From contig JAUPVL010000038.1 in assembly GCA_030917065.1 (NCBI GenBank), positions 1 to 31,553 of the forward strand: a DNA stretch of 31,553 nt, written 5' to 3'. A program made the position numbers and the translations under genes. Source of the DNA: Patescibacteria group bacterium. Its GTDB lineage: Bacteria > Patescibacteriota > Saccharimonadia > CAILAD01 > BJGX01. Of the stretch, positions 23,598-30,324 are shown piece by piece. How positions within the stretch are numbered: the stretch's first letter is position 1; every line of letters begins with the position of its first letter. The notes under the pieces are model-generated. The model did not search any database and was not told the origin of the DNA. It saw nothing but the letters and a program-made list of their open reading frames with translations.

Positions 23598-23946
23598 CTT
23601 TTATATCCTTAGAGACTAGTTTGTTTTTTATTGTTGAATACAGGATAAGGCAAAAATAACACAACAGAAATAGGAATATAAACTCTTCGACAGGTAGGTT
23701 TCTAGATACTACATGCAAGCCGGTCACATAGGATTGATTTGTGGTGAATATATTATTGACCACGCCAAGGATATCAAACAATAGTAACAGTGCCATAACA
23801 ATTCCGATTGCTTTAGCTGTAGCTAATCTTCGACTATCGCTAAAAAAAGCAATACTGTATTTCCAATCAGCCAGCAACAACCCCAATACACTAAAACTCA
23901 AGAACCCAATGTAGAAAAAATTATTCATAATTATTCTAGTCAACAT
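23590..23946 (-). CDS. crtYc: Lycopene cyclase subunit CrtYc (CrtYe-like)
   Basis: 118 residues from ATG at 23946; an internal ATG seven codons in is also possible. Three membrane helices. Signature: 'FDILGVVNNIF' then 'GLHVVSRNLPVEEFIFLFL' with PVEEF at 85-89, the conserved acidic motif of the first cyclase subunit. First gene of the minus-strand crt operon; a TATAAT on its strand lies 6 nt before the ATG. Product pairs with CrtYd. Confidence 0.88.
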   Translation of the reverse strand: MLTRIIMNNFFYIGFLSFSVLGLLLADWKYSIAFFSDSRRLATAKAIGIVMALLLLFDILGVVNNIFTTNQSYVTGLHVVSRNLPVEEFIFLFLLCYFCLILYSTIKNKLVSKDIKDV

Positions 23947-23952
23947 ATAGCT

Positions 23953-23958
23953 ATTATA
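23953..23958 (-). promoter_or_regulatory. -10 box of the crtYc-crtYd-elongase operon
   Basis: TATAAT on the minus strand, 6 nt before the crtYc ATG (23946), predicting a leaderless mRNA. It shares the 39-bp divergent interval with the crtI promoter. Confidence 0.5.
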
Positions 23959-23970
23959 CTCGATAGGCTT

Positions 23971-23976
23971 TATTAT
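23971..23976 (+). promoter_or_regulatory. Candidate -10 box of the crtI-crtE-crtB operon
   Basis: TATTAT, 9 nt before ATG 23986. No obvious -35 box and no Shine-Dalgarno. Both divergent promoters must fit within 39 bp plus flanking coding DNA, so they cannot be fully independent. Confidence 0.4.
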
Positions 23977-23985
23977 GAGATATAA

Positions 23986-25476
23986 ATGAAAAAGAAAAAA
24001 TCCATCATAATCATCGGGGCTGGAATCGGCGGTCTGTGTAGTGCAGCAAGGCTACTCAAGGAAGGCTTTGATGTAACTATATACGAAAAAGAACCCCTTG
24101 TTGGAGGTAGGGCCAATAGGATAGTCCAAGATGGTTATAAGTTTGATACAGGTCCTACACTACTGATGATGACCGATGTGCTTTATGACACCTTTAGTTA
24201 TTGTGGGAAGAATCTTGATGACTATTTAGAGCTAATTCAGCTTGAGCCGAATTATCGTGTTACTTTTTCAGATCATACGACTATTACTGTAAGTAGTAAT
24301 TTGCCCAAGCTCCAAGAGGAACTAAAAAAGATCGACCCAAAGGCTCCAGAGCAATTTTATAGGTATTTCTCTGATGTTGCCGAGATGTATCGGATATCTA
24401 GGGGTAAGTTTATAGATAAAAATTTTGATAAGCTTAGCGAATTTATCAGTATCCGATCTGGTTCTAAATTATTGAGTAAGCGTGGTTTATCAAAGCTTTG
24501 GAATTTTGTAGGATATTATTTTAAAGATGAAAGGCTCAAGCAGTTATTTAGTTTTCAGAGTATGTATTTGGGGGTTAGTCCTTATGAAGCACCGGCGATA
24601 TATAGTGTTGTAAGCTATATGGAGACAGGGCTAGGTATCTGGTATCCAAAGGGCGGTATGTACAGTTTGAGCATAGCTCTTGAAAAGCTCGTAAAAGACC
24701 TGGGTGGCAAAATTGTAACCAATACTTCCGTACAAAAAGTATTGATAGAAGACAAAAAAACTACTGGTGTGCTGCTAGACAACGATAAGATTGTGAAATC
24801 TAATATCGTATTGTGTAATTCAGACTTAGTGTATTCCTATCAGAAACTTTTACCTAGCGATCTCAACTACAAAAGTAACTTCAGAAAACCTGAACAACTC
24901 AAACAAGCTAGTTCAGCATTACTTTTTTATTTTGGGGTAGATCATCCTCTGGACAATATGTTGCATCACAATGTCTACTTGTGCAAAGATTTTAAGAATA
25001 ATCTAGAGGAAATATTTGATAGCAAAACACTTCCTTCGGATCCGTCTTTTTATACTTATATACCTACCAAGACCGATCCAGACTTAGCTCCAAAAGGTAA
25101 GAACATACTATATATACTTGTACCTGTGCCAAATTTGGAGGGTAACAATGATTGGGATAAGGGGATAAAAACTATAAGAGCAAAAATACTTAGTAGACTG
25201 AAGTCCGAGTACGATATAGATCTCTCAAAATCTATTAAAACAGAAAGAGTATTTACGCCTCATGAGTTCGAATCCAAATTCAACCTTACATCTGGTTCGG
25301 CTTTTGGGTTGACGCATCATTTTTTGCAGTCTGGATACTTCCGCCCGCACAATATAAGTCGTAAGATTAAAAATTTGTACTTTGTTGGTGCCAGCACATA
25401 TCCCGGAGGCGGTATTCCTATGGTTACTCTTAGCGCCAAACTTGTAGTTGAGAGAATAATTGACGATAATAAGTAG
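23986..25476 (+). CDS. crtI: Phytoene desaturase CrtI
   Basis: 496 residues. FAD-dependent desaturase that converts phytoene to lycopene by four dehydrogenations. N-terminal Rossmann motif GAGIGGL at 11-17, followed by 'YEKEPLVGGRANRI' with the FAD-ribose-binding Glu. 'FDTGPTLLMM' is the CrtI-type second motif. The C-terminal signature 'FVGASTYPGGGIPMVTLSAK' (about 466-485) is close to the bacterial phytoene dehydrogenase pattern GAGTHPGAGIP. Length (about 490-510) is normal. First gene of a plus-strand operon; crtE follows after 3 nt. CrtN/CrtD-type paralogues are alternatives but the GGPP synthase and phytoene synthase next door favour CrtI. Confidence 0.93.
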   Translation: MKKKKSIIIIGAGIGGLCSAARLLKEGFDVTIYEKEPLVGGRANRIVQDGYKFDTGPTLLMMTDVLYDTFSYCGKNLDDYLELIQLEPNYRVTFSDHTTITVSSNLPKLQEELKKIDPKAPEQFYRYFSDVAEMYRISRGKFIDKNFDKLSEFISIRSGSKLLSKRGLSKLWNFVGYYFKDERLKQLFSFQSMYLGVSPYEAPAIYSVVSYMETGLGIWYPKGGMYSLSIALEKLVKDLGGKIVTNTSVQKVLIEDKKTTGVLLDNDKIVKSNIVLCNSDLVYSYQKLLPSDLNYKSNFRKPEQLKQASSALLFYFGVDHPLDNMLHHNVYLCKDFKNNLEEIFDSKTLPSDPSFYTYIPTKTDPDLAPKGKNILYILVPVPNLEGNNDWDKGIKTIRAKILSRLKSEYDIDLSKSIKTERVFTPHEFESKFNLTSGSAFGLTHHFLQSGYFRPHNISRKIKNLYFVGASTYPGGGIPMVTLSAKLVVERIIDDNK

Positions 25477-25479
25477 AAT

Positions 25480-26556
25480 ATGAAAGATACAAAACTACAA
25501 GAGCTAGTTGAAAAGTTAAAGCCACAAATAGATAGAAAACTAGAGACATTCTTTGCAGAAAAGATAGCTAGCGCATCAAATATTAATAGTGACTATAAGC
25601 ATCTGCTAGCAACATCTGCGCGGGTAAGCTTGAGAGGCGGCAAAAGACTCCGTCCCATGCTTGCAATACTTGGCTATCAAATATCAGAAGGGACCGACAC
25701 GGAAAAAATCATCAATGCATCAGTCAGTCTAGAGATATTTCACAATTACCTACTCATCCACGATGACATTATGGACAGAGACGATTTTCGACACGGAGGA
25801 TTAAATGTCTCGGGTGTATATACCAAGCGACTCTCCAAGCTAATGCCGGAAAACGAGGCCAAGCATCATGCCATGTCTTTTGCTATAAATGCTGGAGATG
25901 TATTGAGTGGATTGTGCTACGAATCATTAATCGCATCGGGTTTTGAACCAAGTCGTATCTTGCAAGCTATATCGTTATTGAGCAGTACAACCTTCACGGT
26001 TGCATCTGGTCAACAGTTGGATATTATTGCTTCGTTCAATAAGAATCTGTCGCTCAAGAAGCTTATCTCTATAGCAAAACTAAAAACAGCTGACTATTCT
26101 ATTGTTATGCCCTTACAGTTTGGAGCAATACTCGCTGGTACCGGAGCTGAGAAACTAGATGCTATGGAAAAATATGGCAATTCGGTGGGAATTGCATTTC
26201 AGCTCACCGATGATGTCTTGGGTATGTTTGGTGAGAAAAAAACTACCGGTAAACCAGACATATCTGATCTGAGAGAGGGTAAGCAAACTGTTTTAATGCA
26301 CTACGGAATGAAATTTGCGAGCTCAGAGGAAAAGAAAATCTTGAAAGGTGCTTTTGGCAATCAAAACGCAAACCTAAAGGATCTAAAAAATGTCCGTGCA
26401 ATACTAGAAAATTCTGGAGCAAAAGCTAAGGTAATATTGATGGCTCAAGAGTATGTTGACAGTGCCAAATCTCACATACCTACCATTACAAACAATCAAG
26501 AGCATATCGAAATATTACACGAATTTGCAGAGTATTGTGCCAATAGAAAAAAATAA
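25480..26556 (+). CDS. crtE: Geranylgeranyl diphosphate synthase
   Basis: 358 residues. Polyprenyl synthase making C20 GGPP from IPP and allylic primers. Motifs: GGKRLRP at 53-59, first Asp-rich motif DDIMD at 95-99 followed by RDD and RHG, KT at about 203-204, and second Asp-rich motif 'FQLTDDVLG' with DD at 244-245, then GKPDISDLREGK. Tyr90, five residues before DDIMD, is the aromatic residue that in type I (archaeal-like) GGPP synthases limits chain length to C20. Lies between crtI and crtB with 3- and 10-nt gaps. It may also serve other isoprenoid needs, but context says carotenoids. No IPP-pathway gene is visible here. Confidence 0.92.
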   Translation: MKDTKLQELVEKLKPQIDRKLETFFAEKIASASNINSDYKHLLATSARVSLRGGKRLRPMLAILGYQISEGTDTEKIINASVSLEIFHNYLLIHDDIMDRDDFRHGGLNVSGVYTKRLSKLMPENEAKHHAMSFAINAGDVLSGLCYESLIASGFEPSRILQAISLLSSTTFTVASGQQLDIIASFNKNLSLKKLISIAKLKTADYSIVMPLQFGAILAGTGAEKLDAMEKYGNSVGIAFQLTDDVLGMFGEKKTTGKPDISDLREGKQTVLMHYGMKFASSEEKKILKGAFGNQNANLKDLKNVRAILENSGAKAKVILMAQEYVDSAKSHIPTITNNQEHIEILHEFAEYCANRKK

Positions 26557-26566
26557 ATGATATCCT

Positions 26567-27406
26567 ATGGACTTTAAGCAACTATACCTAGACACATCAG
26601 TATCAATGAGTCGATTGGTGACCAAAAGATATTCTACTTCGTTTTCAATGGCTATAATGCTTTTAAGTGAACCGGTCAAAACAAACATTTATAATATCTA
26701 TGGATTTGTCCGTATCCCAGACGAATTAGTTGATAGCTTGAGGCCAAAGGACTGTAAGAAACAACTAGACACCTATTTTGACCAGACCTACGATGCACTT
26801 ACTACGGGCACTAGTTCCAATCCAATCATTCATGCTTTTGTAGATACGGCTACAAAATATTCTATTCCCAAAGATATCATAAAACCATTTTTTGATAGTA
26901 TGCAAACTGATATCAATAAGAAGAAGTATACTGCAGACCAGTACAGACAATACATCTATGGCTCTGCTGAGGTGGTTGGCCTGATGTGCTTGATGGTATT
27001 TGTAGATGGGGATAGATATAAATACAAGAAACTCACGCCAGGTGCAAGTGCTCTTGGTTCGGCATTCCAAAAGATAAATTTTTTAAGAGATATGAGCGCA
27101 GATAGTACAAATCTAGGTAGGGTGTATTTTCCAGATATAGATCTCAAAAAGATTACCACAAAAGACAAGAAAACAATTGAAGATGATGTGAAAAAAGACT
27201 TGGTAGCTGCCCAGAAAATGATAAAAGAACTACCAATATCATCAAGATACGGGGTGAGACTAGCATTTTATTACTATCGCTCACTATACAAAAAGATTGT
27301 TAGGTCTAAACCCGAAGAATTGTTACAGGCCAGGATTAGAATCAATAACTTTCACAAAACATCTCTTCTTGCGTTGTGCGCTCTACAAAAACTACTAAGG
27401 ATATAG
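26567..27406 (+). CDS. crtB: Phytoene synthase CrtB
   Basis: 279 residues. Condenses two GGPP to phytoene, the committed step. Trans-isoprenyl synthase motifs: 'YSTSFSMAIMLL' near the N-terminus, first Asp motif DELVD at 52-56, and second DMSAD at 175-179 preceded by 'QKINFLR' and followed by 'NLGRVYFP'. Length is typical for bacterial CrtB (about 280-310). Last gene of the crtI-crtE-crtB operon, 10 nt after crtE. The squalene/dehydrosqualene synthase relatives (HpnCD, CrtM) are less likely given the adjacent GGPP synthase and lycopene-processing genes. Confidence 0.93.
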   Translation: MDFKQLYLDTSVSMSRLVTKRYSTSFSMAIMLLSEPVKTNIYNIYGFVRIPDELVDSLRPKDCKKQLDTYFDQTYDALTTGTSSNPIIHAFVDTATKYSIPKDIIKPFFDSMQTDINKKKYTADQYRQYIYGSAEVVGLMCLMVFVDGDRYKYKKLTPGASALGSAFQKINFLRDMSADSTNLGRVYFPDIDLKKITTKDKKTIEDDVKKDLVAAQKMIKELPISSRYGVRLAFYYYRSLYKKIVRSKPEELLQARIRINNFHKTSLLALCALQKLLRI

Positions 27407-27415
27407 GTTTTCAGC

Positions 27416-27421
27416 TATAAT
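27416..27421 (+). promoter_or_regulatory. -10 box for the 27457 gene
   Basis: TATAAT 35 nt before the ATG, overlapped by a perfect 9-bp inverted repeat (TAATACTAC 27418-27426 with GTAGTATTA 27440-27448, 13-nt spacer containing GTTAAC). Confidence 0.45.
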
Positions 27422-27448
27422 ACTACATAGTTAACATAAGTAGTATTA
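27418..27448 (+). repeat. 9-bp inverted repeat overlapping the -10 box
   Basis: Perfect arms TAATACTAC and GTAGTATTA separated by 13 nt. Placed to act as a repressor operator, as an early RNA hairpin, or as the 3' end of the crtB transcript; no U-tract follows, so it is not a standard terminator. Confidence 0.5.
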
Positions 27449-27456
27449 AATTTTAA

Positions 27457-28911
27457 ATGAATCAGAAATCAGACAAATATATAGAAGTAGATGGTGTTGT
27501 TTATGATATATCCAGTGGTCGGATAGTCTCAGACAAACAAAAAATATCTAATAGAAACTCCAAAAACTCGGTCTTGGATCTACGCACACCCCACAACATA
27601 GTGGCTAGTTCGCAAAGAGCTATAAGCAAAAGAGAGGTCCAGTACGGTACAAGACACCAGAGTCAATACGCTAAGTCAGTCGATGCCTCCTTCGATAGAA
27701 AACCATACAATAGGCCTACTAAGCAAGCTAGAACATACAAAGCAAAAACCAAAGCTGTTACCAAAACAAAGCCTATAATTTCCATACGTGAACCCGTCGA
27801 TGATGCAAAGATAAAGGAACATGACAATACGGACTATTTGAGCTTCGTACTTTTCAAGGGTATATTTGCTAAAGCAAATCTCAGGCTCTGGCAGTTGAGT
27901 TTGGTGCGTACCGTTTTTAGCCCACAAACCTGGCTGTTGCTCACACTTCCGCTTATAATATTGCAAGTTCGGGTTATAAAACATTACACCCTCAACGAAA
28001 CAATCCAAAAAGCCAAATCACTTGTTGCACCTGATAACTACAATGAGGTAAGCATAGCTATAGGTATCACTTTGGCAGCATTTCTATTGGGAGTAATCAT
28101 CAGGTCCTGCATTACCGCCACCGGTATATCGGTACGTCTTAGAGAGATAGACAATAGACCTATCAAGGTGGTCAACGCCCTGCGCTCATCCATGCATTCT
28201 ATTATTCGGCAGGCTCTTAATTATTTTATACACCTTGTTATCATACTCGTTATTACTCTTGGCCTGTTATTGGTGTCAAAGAACTTATTTGCAAGTACTG
28301 ATCCCTGGATAGCAAATAGCAAATATCAGATTCTTGTAGCTTTGTTTCTTGTATGGGTGGTGATACTTATATTTCTTTACACCAAGCATTGGTTACAGGT
28401 GGGACTACTCTCTAGAAGCAGTAAGTCGTCACATATTCAGCTCAATAGCATCAAGTTGCTATTCACTACACCTTCAGCAAACGTAGTGTCTGGGTTGATT
28501 GGGCTGGTTCTTATAGGGCTGAGTTATAGCATCATTTTTTCGATGAGTTGGTTTGTGACCAACTATTTTGTCACTCAGGCGGGCGCACCGGCTGTGGTTA
28601 TTTTGATTCTTATCGCATTTACGACCGTTATTTTACTCACGAGTCTGCAGTATGTACAGCAGAGTATTTGGGCTAGACAGTACTATTATTCAAGTTTAAA
28701 TTCAAGAGATAGCGGGGAGCTGTTGTATATGGAGCCATCCAGACCAGATAGTACTTGGCCAATATTTGTAGTTTTGACTATTTCGGGCATACTGATGATA
28801 ATCTATTTTGTAGGAGTTAGCTTGTATTCAGCAAGGCTGAAAGGATTTCTCGCCAACTTACACGCATCTATCCCAGATGAGCTGAATATCGTCGTGCCTA
28901 TCAAGAAGTAG
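27457..28911 (+). CDS. Polytopic membrane protein of unknown function
   Basis: 484 residues. The first 125 residues are basic, Ser/Lys-rich and probably disordered, starting with 'EVDGVVYDISSGRIV'. Six or so hydrophobic segments follow (about 153-172, 198-222, 258-278, 292-312, 345-366, 378-398, 432-454). No enzymatic motif is seen; I do not recognise the family. It has its own promoter downstream of crtB and stands before the secE-nusG ribosomal operon, so a link to carotenoids is only positional. Confidence 0.7.
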   Translation: MNQKSDKYIEVDGVVYDISSGRIVSDKQKISNRNSKNSVLDLRTPHNIVASSQRAISKREVQYGTRHQSQYAKSVDASFDRKPYNRPTKQARTYKAKTKAVTKTKPIISIREPVDDAKIKEHDNTDYLSFVLFKGIFAKANLRLWQLSLVRTVFSPQTWLLLTLPLIILQVRVIKHYTLNETIQKAKSLVAPDNYNEVSIAIGITLAAFLLGVIIRSCITATGISVRLREIDNRPIKVVNALRSSMHSIIRQALNYFIHLVIILVITLGLLLVSKNLFASTDPWIANSKYQILVALFLVWVVILIFLYTKHWLQVGLLSRSSKSSHIQLNSIKLLFTTPSANVVSGLIGLVLIGLSYSIIFSMSWFVTNYFVTQAGAPAVVILILIAFTTVILLTSLQYVQQSIWARQYYYSSLNSRDSGELLYMEPSRPDSTWPIFVVLTISGILMIIYFVGVSLYSARLKGFLANLHASIPDELNIVVPIKK

Positions 28912-28935
28912 TCCGGTGCTACATATTTGCGGCGC

Positions 28936-28965
28936 TTGACAAACAAGCAATTCAAAAGGTATAAT
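28936..28965 (+). promoter_or_regulatory. Consensus sigma70 promoter of secE-nusG-rplK-rplA
   Basis: Perfect TTGACA (28936-28941), 18-nt spacer, perfect TATAAT (28960-28965). The strongest-looking promoter in the window, as expected for a translation operon. Start predicted near 28972, leaving a leader of about 64 nt. Confidence 0.85.
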
Positions 28966-28975
28966 TATCTCCAGT

Positions 28976-28994
28976 AGCCGCAAAAGGCTTTTTT
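28976..28994 (+). terminator. Mini terminator-like hairpin at the start of the secE leader
   Basis: AGCC (28976-28979), loop GCAAAA, GGCT (28986-28989), then a run of six T. The stem is only 4 bp, but it begins a few nucleotides after the predicted start, so it might attenuate or pause early transcription. Confidence 0.35.
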
Positions 28995-29035
28995 AGATTA
29001 CAGGGATATTAAGACATAAGACTGCATACTACGAA

Positions 29036-29233
29036 ATGAAAGTTATCAATAAAATTACTGATTATATCAAAGCCTCATATGCTGAGCTTAAAAAGGTAGT
29101 TTGGCCTAGTCGCAAAGTAGCACTTCAACTCACAGCGGCTGTTATTATCGGCTCACTATTGGTAGGACTGTATCTAACACTTCTCGGATCTGGATTTCAG
29201 ACATTACTTCAACGATTATTATTTAAGACATAA
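29036..29233 (+). CDS. secE: Preprotein translocase subunit SecE
   Basis: 65 residues, the single-TM bacterial SecE. Conserved cytoplasmic 'YAELKKVVWPSRKVA' (about 15-29) followed by one membrane helix (about 31-55). SecE clamps the SecY channel for protein export. It is followed after 9 nt by nusG, the near-universal bacterial order. No Shine-Dalgarno is seen. Confidence 0.95.
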   Translation: MKVINKITDYIKASYAELKKVVWPSRKVALQLTAAVIIGSLLVGLYLTLLGSGFQTLLQRLLFKT

Positions 29234-29242
29234 AAGGAAATT

Positions 29243-29782
29243 ATGACAAAAAATCATATAGAAAAAAACTGGTACGTCATACATACTTACTCTGGATACG
29301 AAGACCAAGTAGCCGACCAGCTAAGTATGCGAATAGAAACTTTAGGTATGAAAGATAAGATATTTGATGTAATCGTACCAAAAGAGAACCAAATAGAGAT
29401 CAAAAATGGACGACGTAGAGTGGTAGAGCGCAAGATATTTCCTGGATACATTATGGTGCAGATGATAGTCACTGAAGATAGTTGGTTTGTAGTGCGTAAT
29501 ACCCCAAATGTCACAGGATTTGTTGGTACTAGTACTACACCTTCACCGCTAGATGAAGCAGAGGTTAAGTCCATCCAAAAAAGAATGGGTGTTGAAGAAC
29601 CAAAGTACAATATTGACTTCAGTATAGGTGAACTCGTCAATATTACCGACGGTCCATTCAAAGGATTTGACGGAGCTGTAAGTGAAATCGACGAACAAAA
29701 AGGTAAGATCAAGGTGTTGGTCAATATGTTTGGCCGCGAAACACCCGTAGAACTAGATAGTTTGCAGGTCAAAAAGACCTAA
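29243..29782 (+). CDS. nusG: Transcription termination/antitermination factor NusG
   Basis: 179 residues; Shine-Dalgarno AAGGA 6 nt before ATG. The NGN domain (about 9-110) has 'NWYVIHTYSGYEDQVADQL' and 'FPGYIMVQM'; a flexible linker leads to the KOW domain (about 125-178) with 'GELVNITDGPFKGFDGAV'. NusG binds RNA polymerase to control pausing and links to ribosomes or Rho. Standard length. Confidence 0.97.
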   Translation: MTKNHIEKNWYVIHTYSGYEDQVADQLSMRIETLGMKDKIFDVIVPKENQIEIKNGRRRVVERKIFPGYIMVQMIVTEDSWFVVRNTPNVTGFVGTSTTPSPLDEAEVKSIQKRMGVEEPKYNIDFSIGELVNITDGPFKGFDGAVSEIDEQKGKIKVLVNMFGRETPVELDSLQVKKT

Positions 29783-29795
29783 CTTAAATAAAAAC

Positions 29796-29827
29796 GTGGG
29801 ACCTGACAATATCAGGGCTTGTACCAC
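29796..29827 (+). promoter_or_regulatory. L1-binding-site mimic in the rplK leader
   Basis: GTGG (29796-29799) pairs with CCAC (29824-29827). Between them GA leads into hairpin CCTGA/TCAGG (29802-29806 with 29812-29816) and then GCTTGTA. This resembles the L1-binding helix 76-77 region of 23S rRNA (GTGGGA ... CCAC). The AAAGGAG of rplK begins just after the CCAC, so bound L1 would block initiation. The same element recurs before rplA. Confidence 0.75.
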
Positions 29828-29841
29828 TTAAAGGAGTAATA

Positions 29842-30273
29842 ATGGCAGAAACTAAAAAAATCAGTGCAAAAGTTAAGATGGTGATACCTGGAGGTGGTGC
29901 TACACCAGCCCCACCAGTCGGCTCGTCTTTGGGCCAACACGGTGTTAATATGATGGACTTTATCAACCCTTTCAACGAGCAGACAGCTGATCGTAAGGGT
30001 AAACCAACACCGGTATCAGTAACGATATACGAAGATAAGTCTATGAGCTTTACTATCAAAGGTACACCGACATCAACACTCATAAAAGAAGCTTTGAAAC
30101 TCAAAAAAGCTTCAGGGGTACCGAATAAAGACAAAGTAGGAAAACTCACCAAAGATCAGCTTACTAAAATAGCCGAAGAAAAAATGAACGATCTCAACGC
30201 CAATGACATAGAGGCTGCCAAAAAAGTAGTAGCTGGTACAGCTCGATCTATGGGAATAGAAGTAGAAAAATAA
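29842..30273 (+). CDS. rplK: 50S ribosomal protein L11
   Basis: 143 residues; Shine-Dalgarno AAAGGAG. N-terminal 'MVIPGGGATPAPPVGSSLGQ' and 'GVNMMDFINPFNEQT' are the universal L11 signatures; C-terminal rRNA-binding domain ends 'AAKKVVAGTARSMGIEV'. It forms part of the GTPase-associated centre of the large subunit. Preceded by an L1-site mimic. Confidence 0.98.
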   Translation: MAETKKISAKVKMVIPGGGATPAPPVGSSLGQHGVNMMDFINPFNEQTADRKGKPTPVSVTIYEDKSMSFTIKGTPTSTLIKEALKLKKASGVPNKDKVGKLTKDQLTKIAEEKMNDLNANDIEAAKKVVAGTARSMGIEVEK

Positions 30274-30279
30274 TAACAA

Positions 30280-30313
30280 GTGGGACCTATCTAGTAGATA
30301 GGGCTAGAACCAC
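30280..30313 (+). promoter_or_regulatory. Second L1-binding-site mimic, in the rplA leader
   Basis: GTGG (30280-30283) pairs with CCAC (30310-30313). GA, then hairpin CCTATCT/AGATAGG (30286-30292 with 30296-30302), then GCTAGAA. The hairpin differs in sequence from the rplK copy but keeps pairing (covariation), while the internal-loop bases GA and GCTNGNA are conserved. The AAGGAG of rplA follows directly. Confidence 0.75.
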
Positions 30314-30324
30314 AAGGAGAAATT

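Noticed and set aside
23986..27406. C30 (staphyloxanthin-like, crtM/crtN) pathway, suggested by the CrtQ-like glycosyltransferase domain
   Set aside because: A GGPP-type synthase, CrtYc/CrtYd cyclases and a lycopene elongase point to C40 to C50 chemistry.
29287..29772. 161-residue minus-strand ORF
   Set aside because: Antisense of nusG; low-complexity Ser/Thr/Leu composition is typical of a shadow frame.
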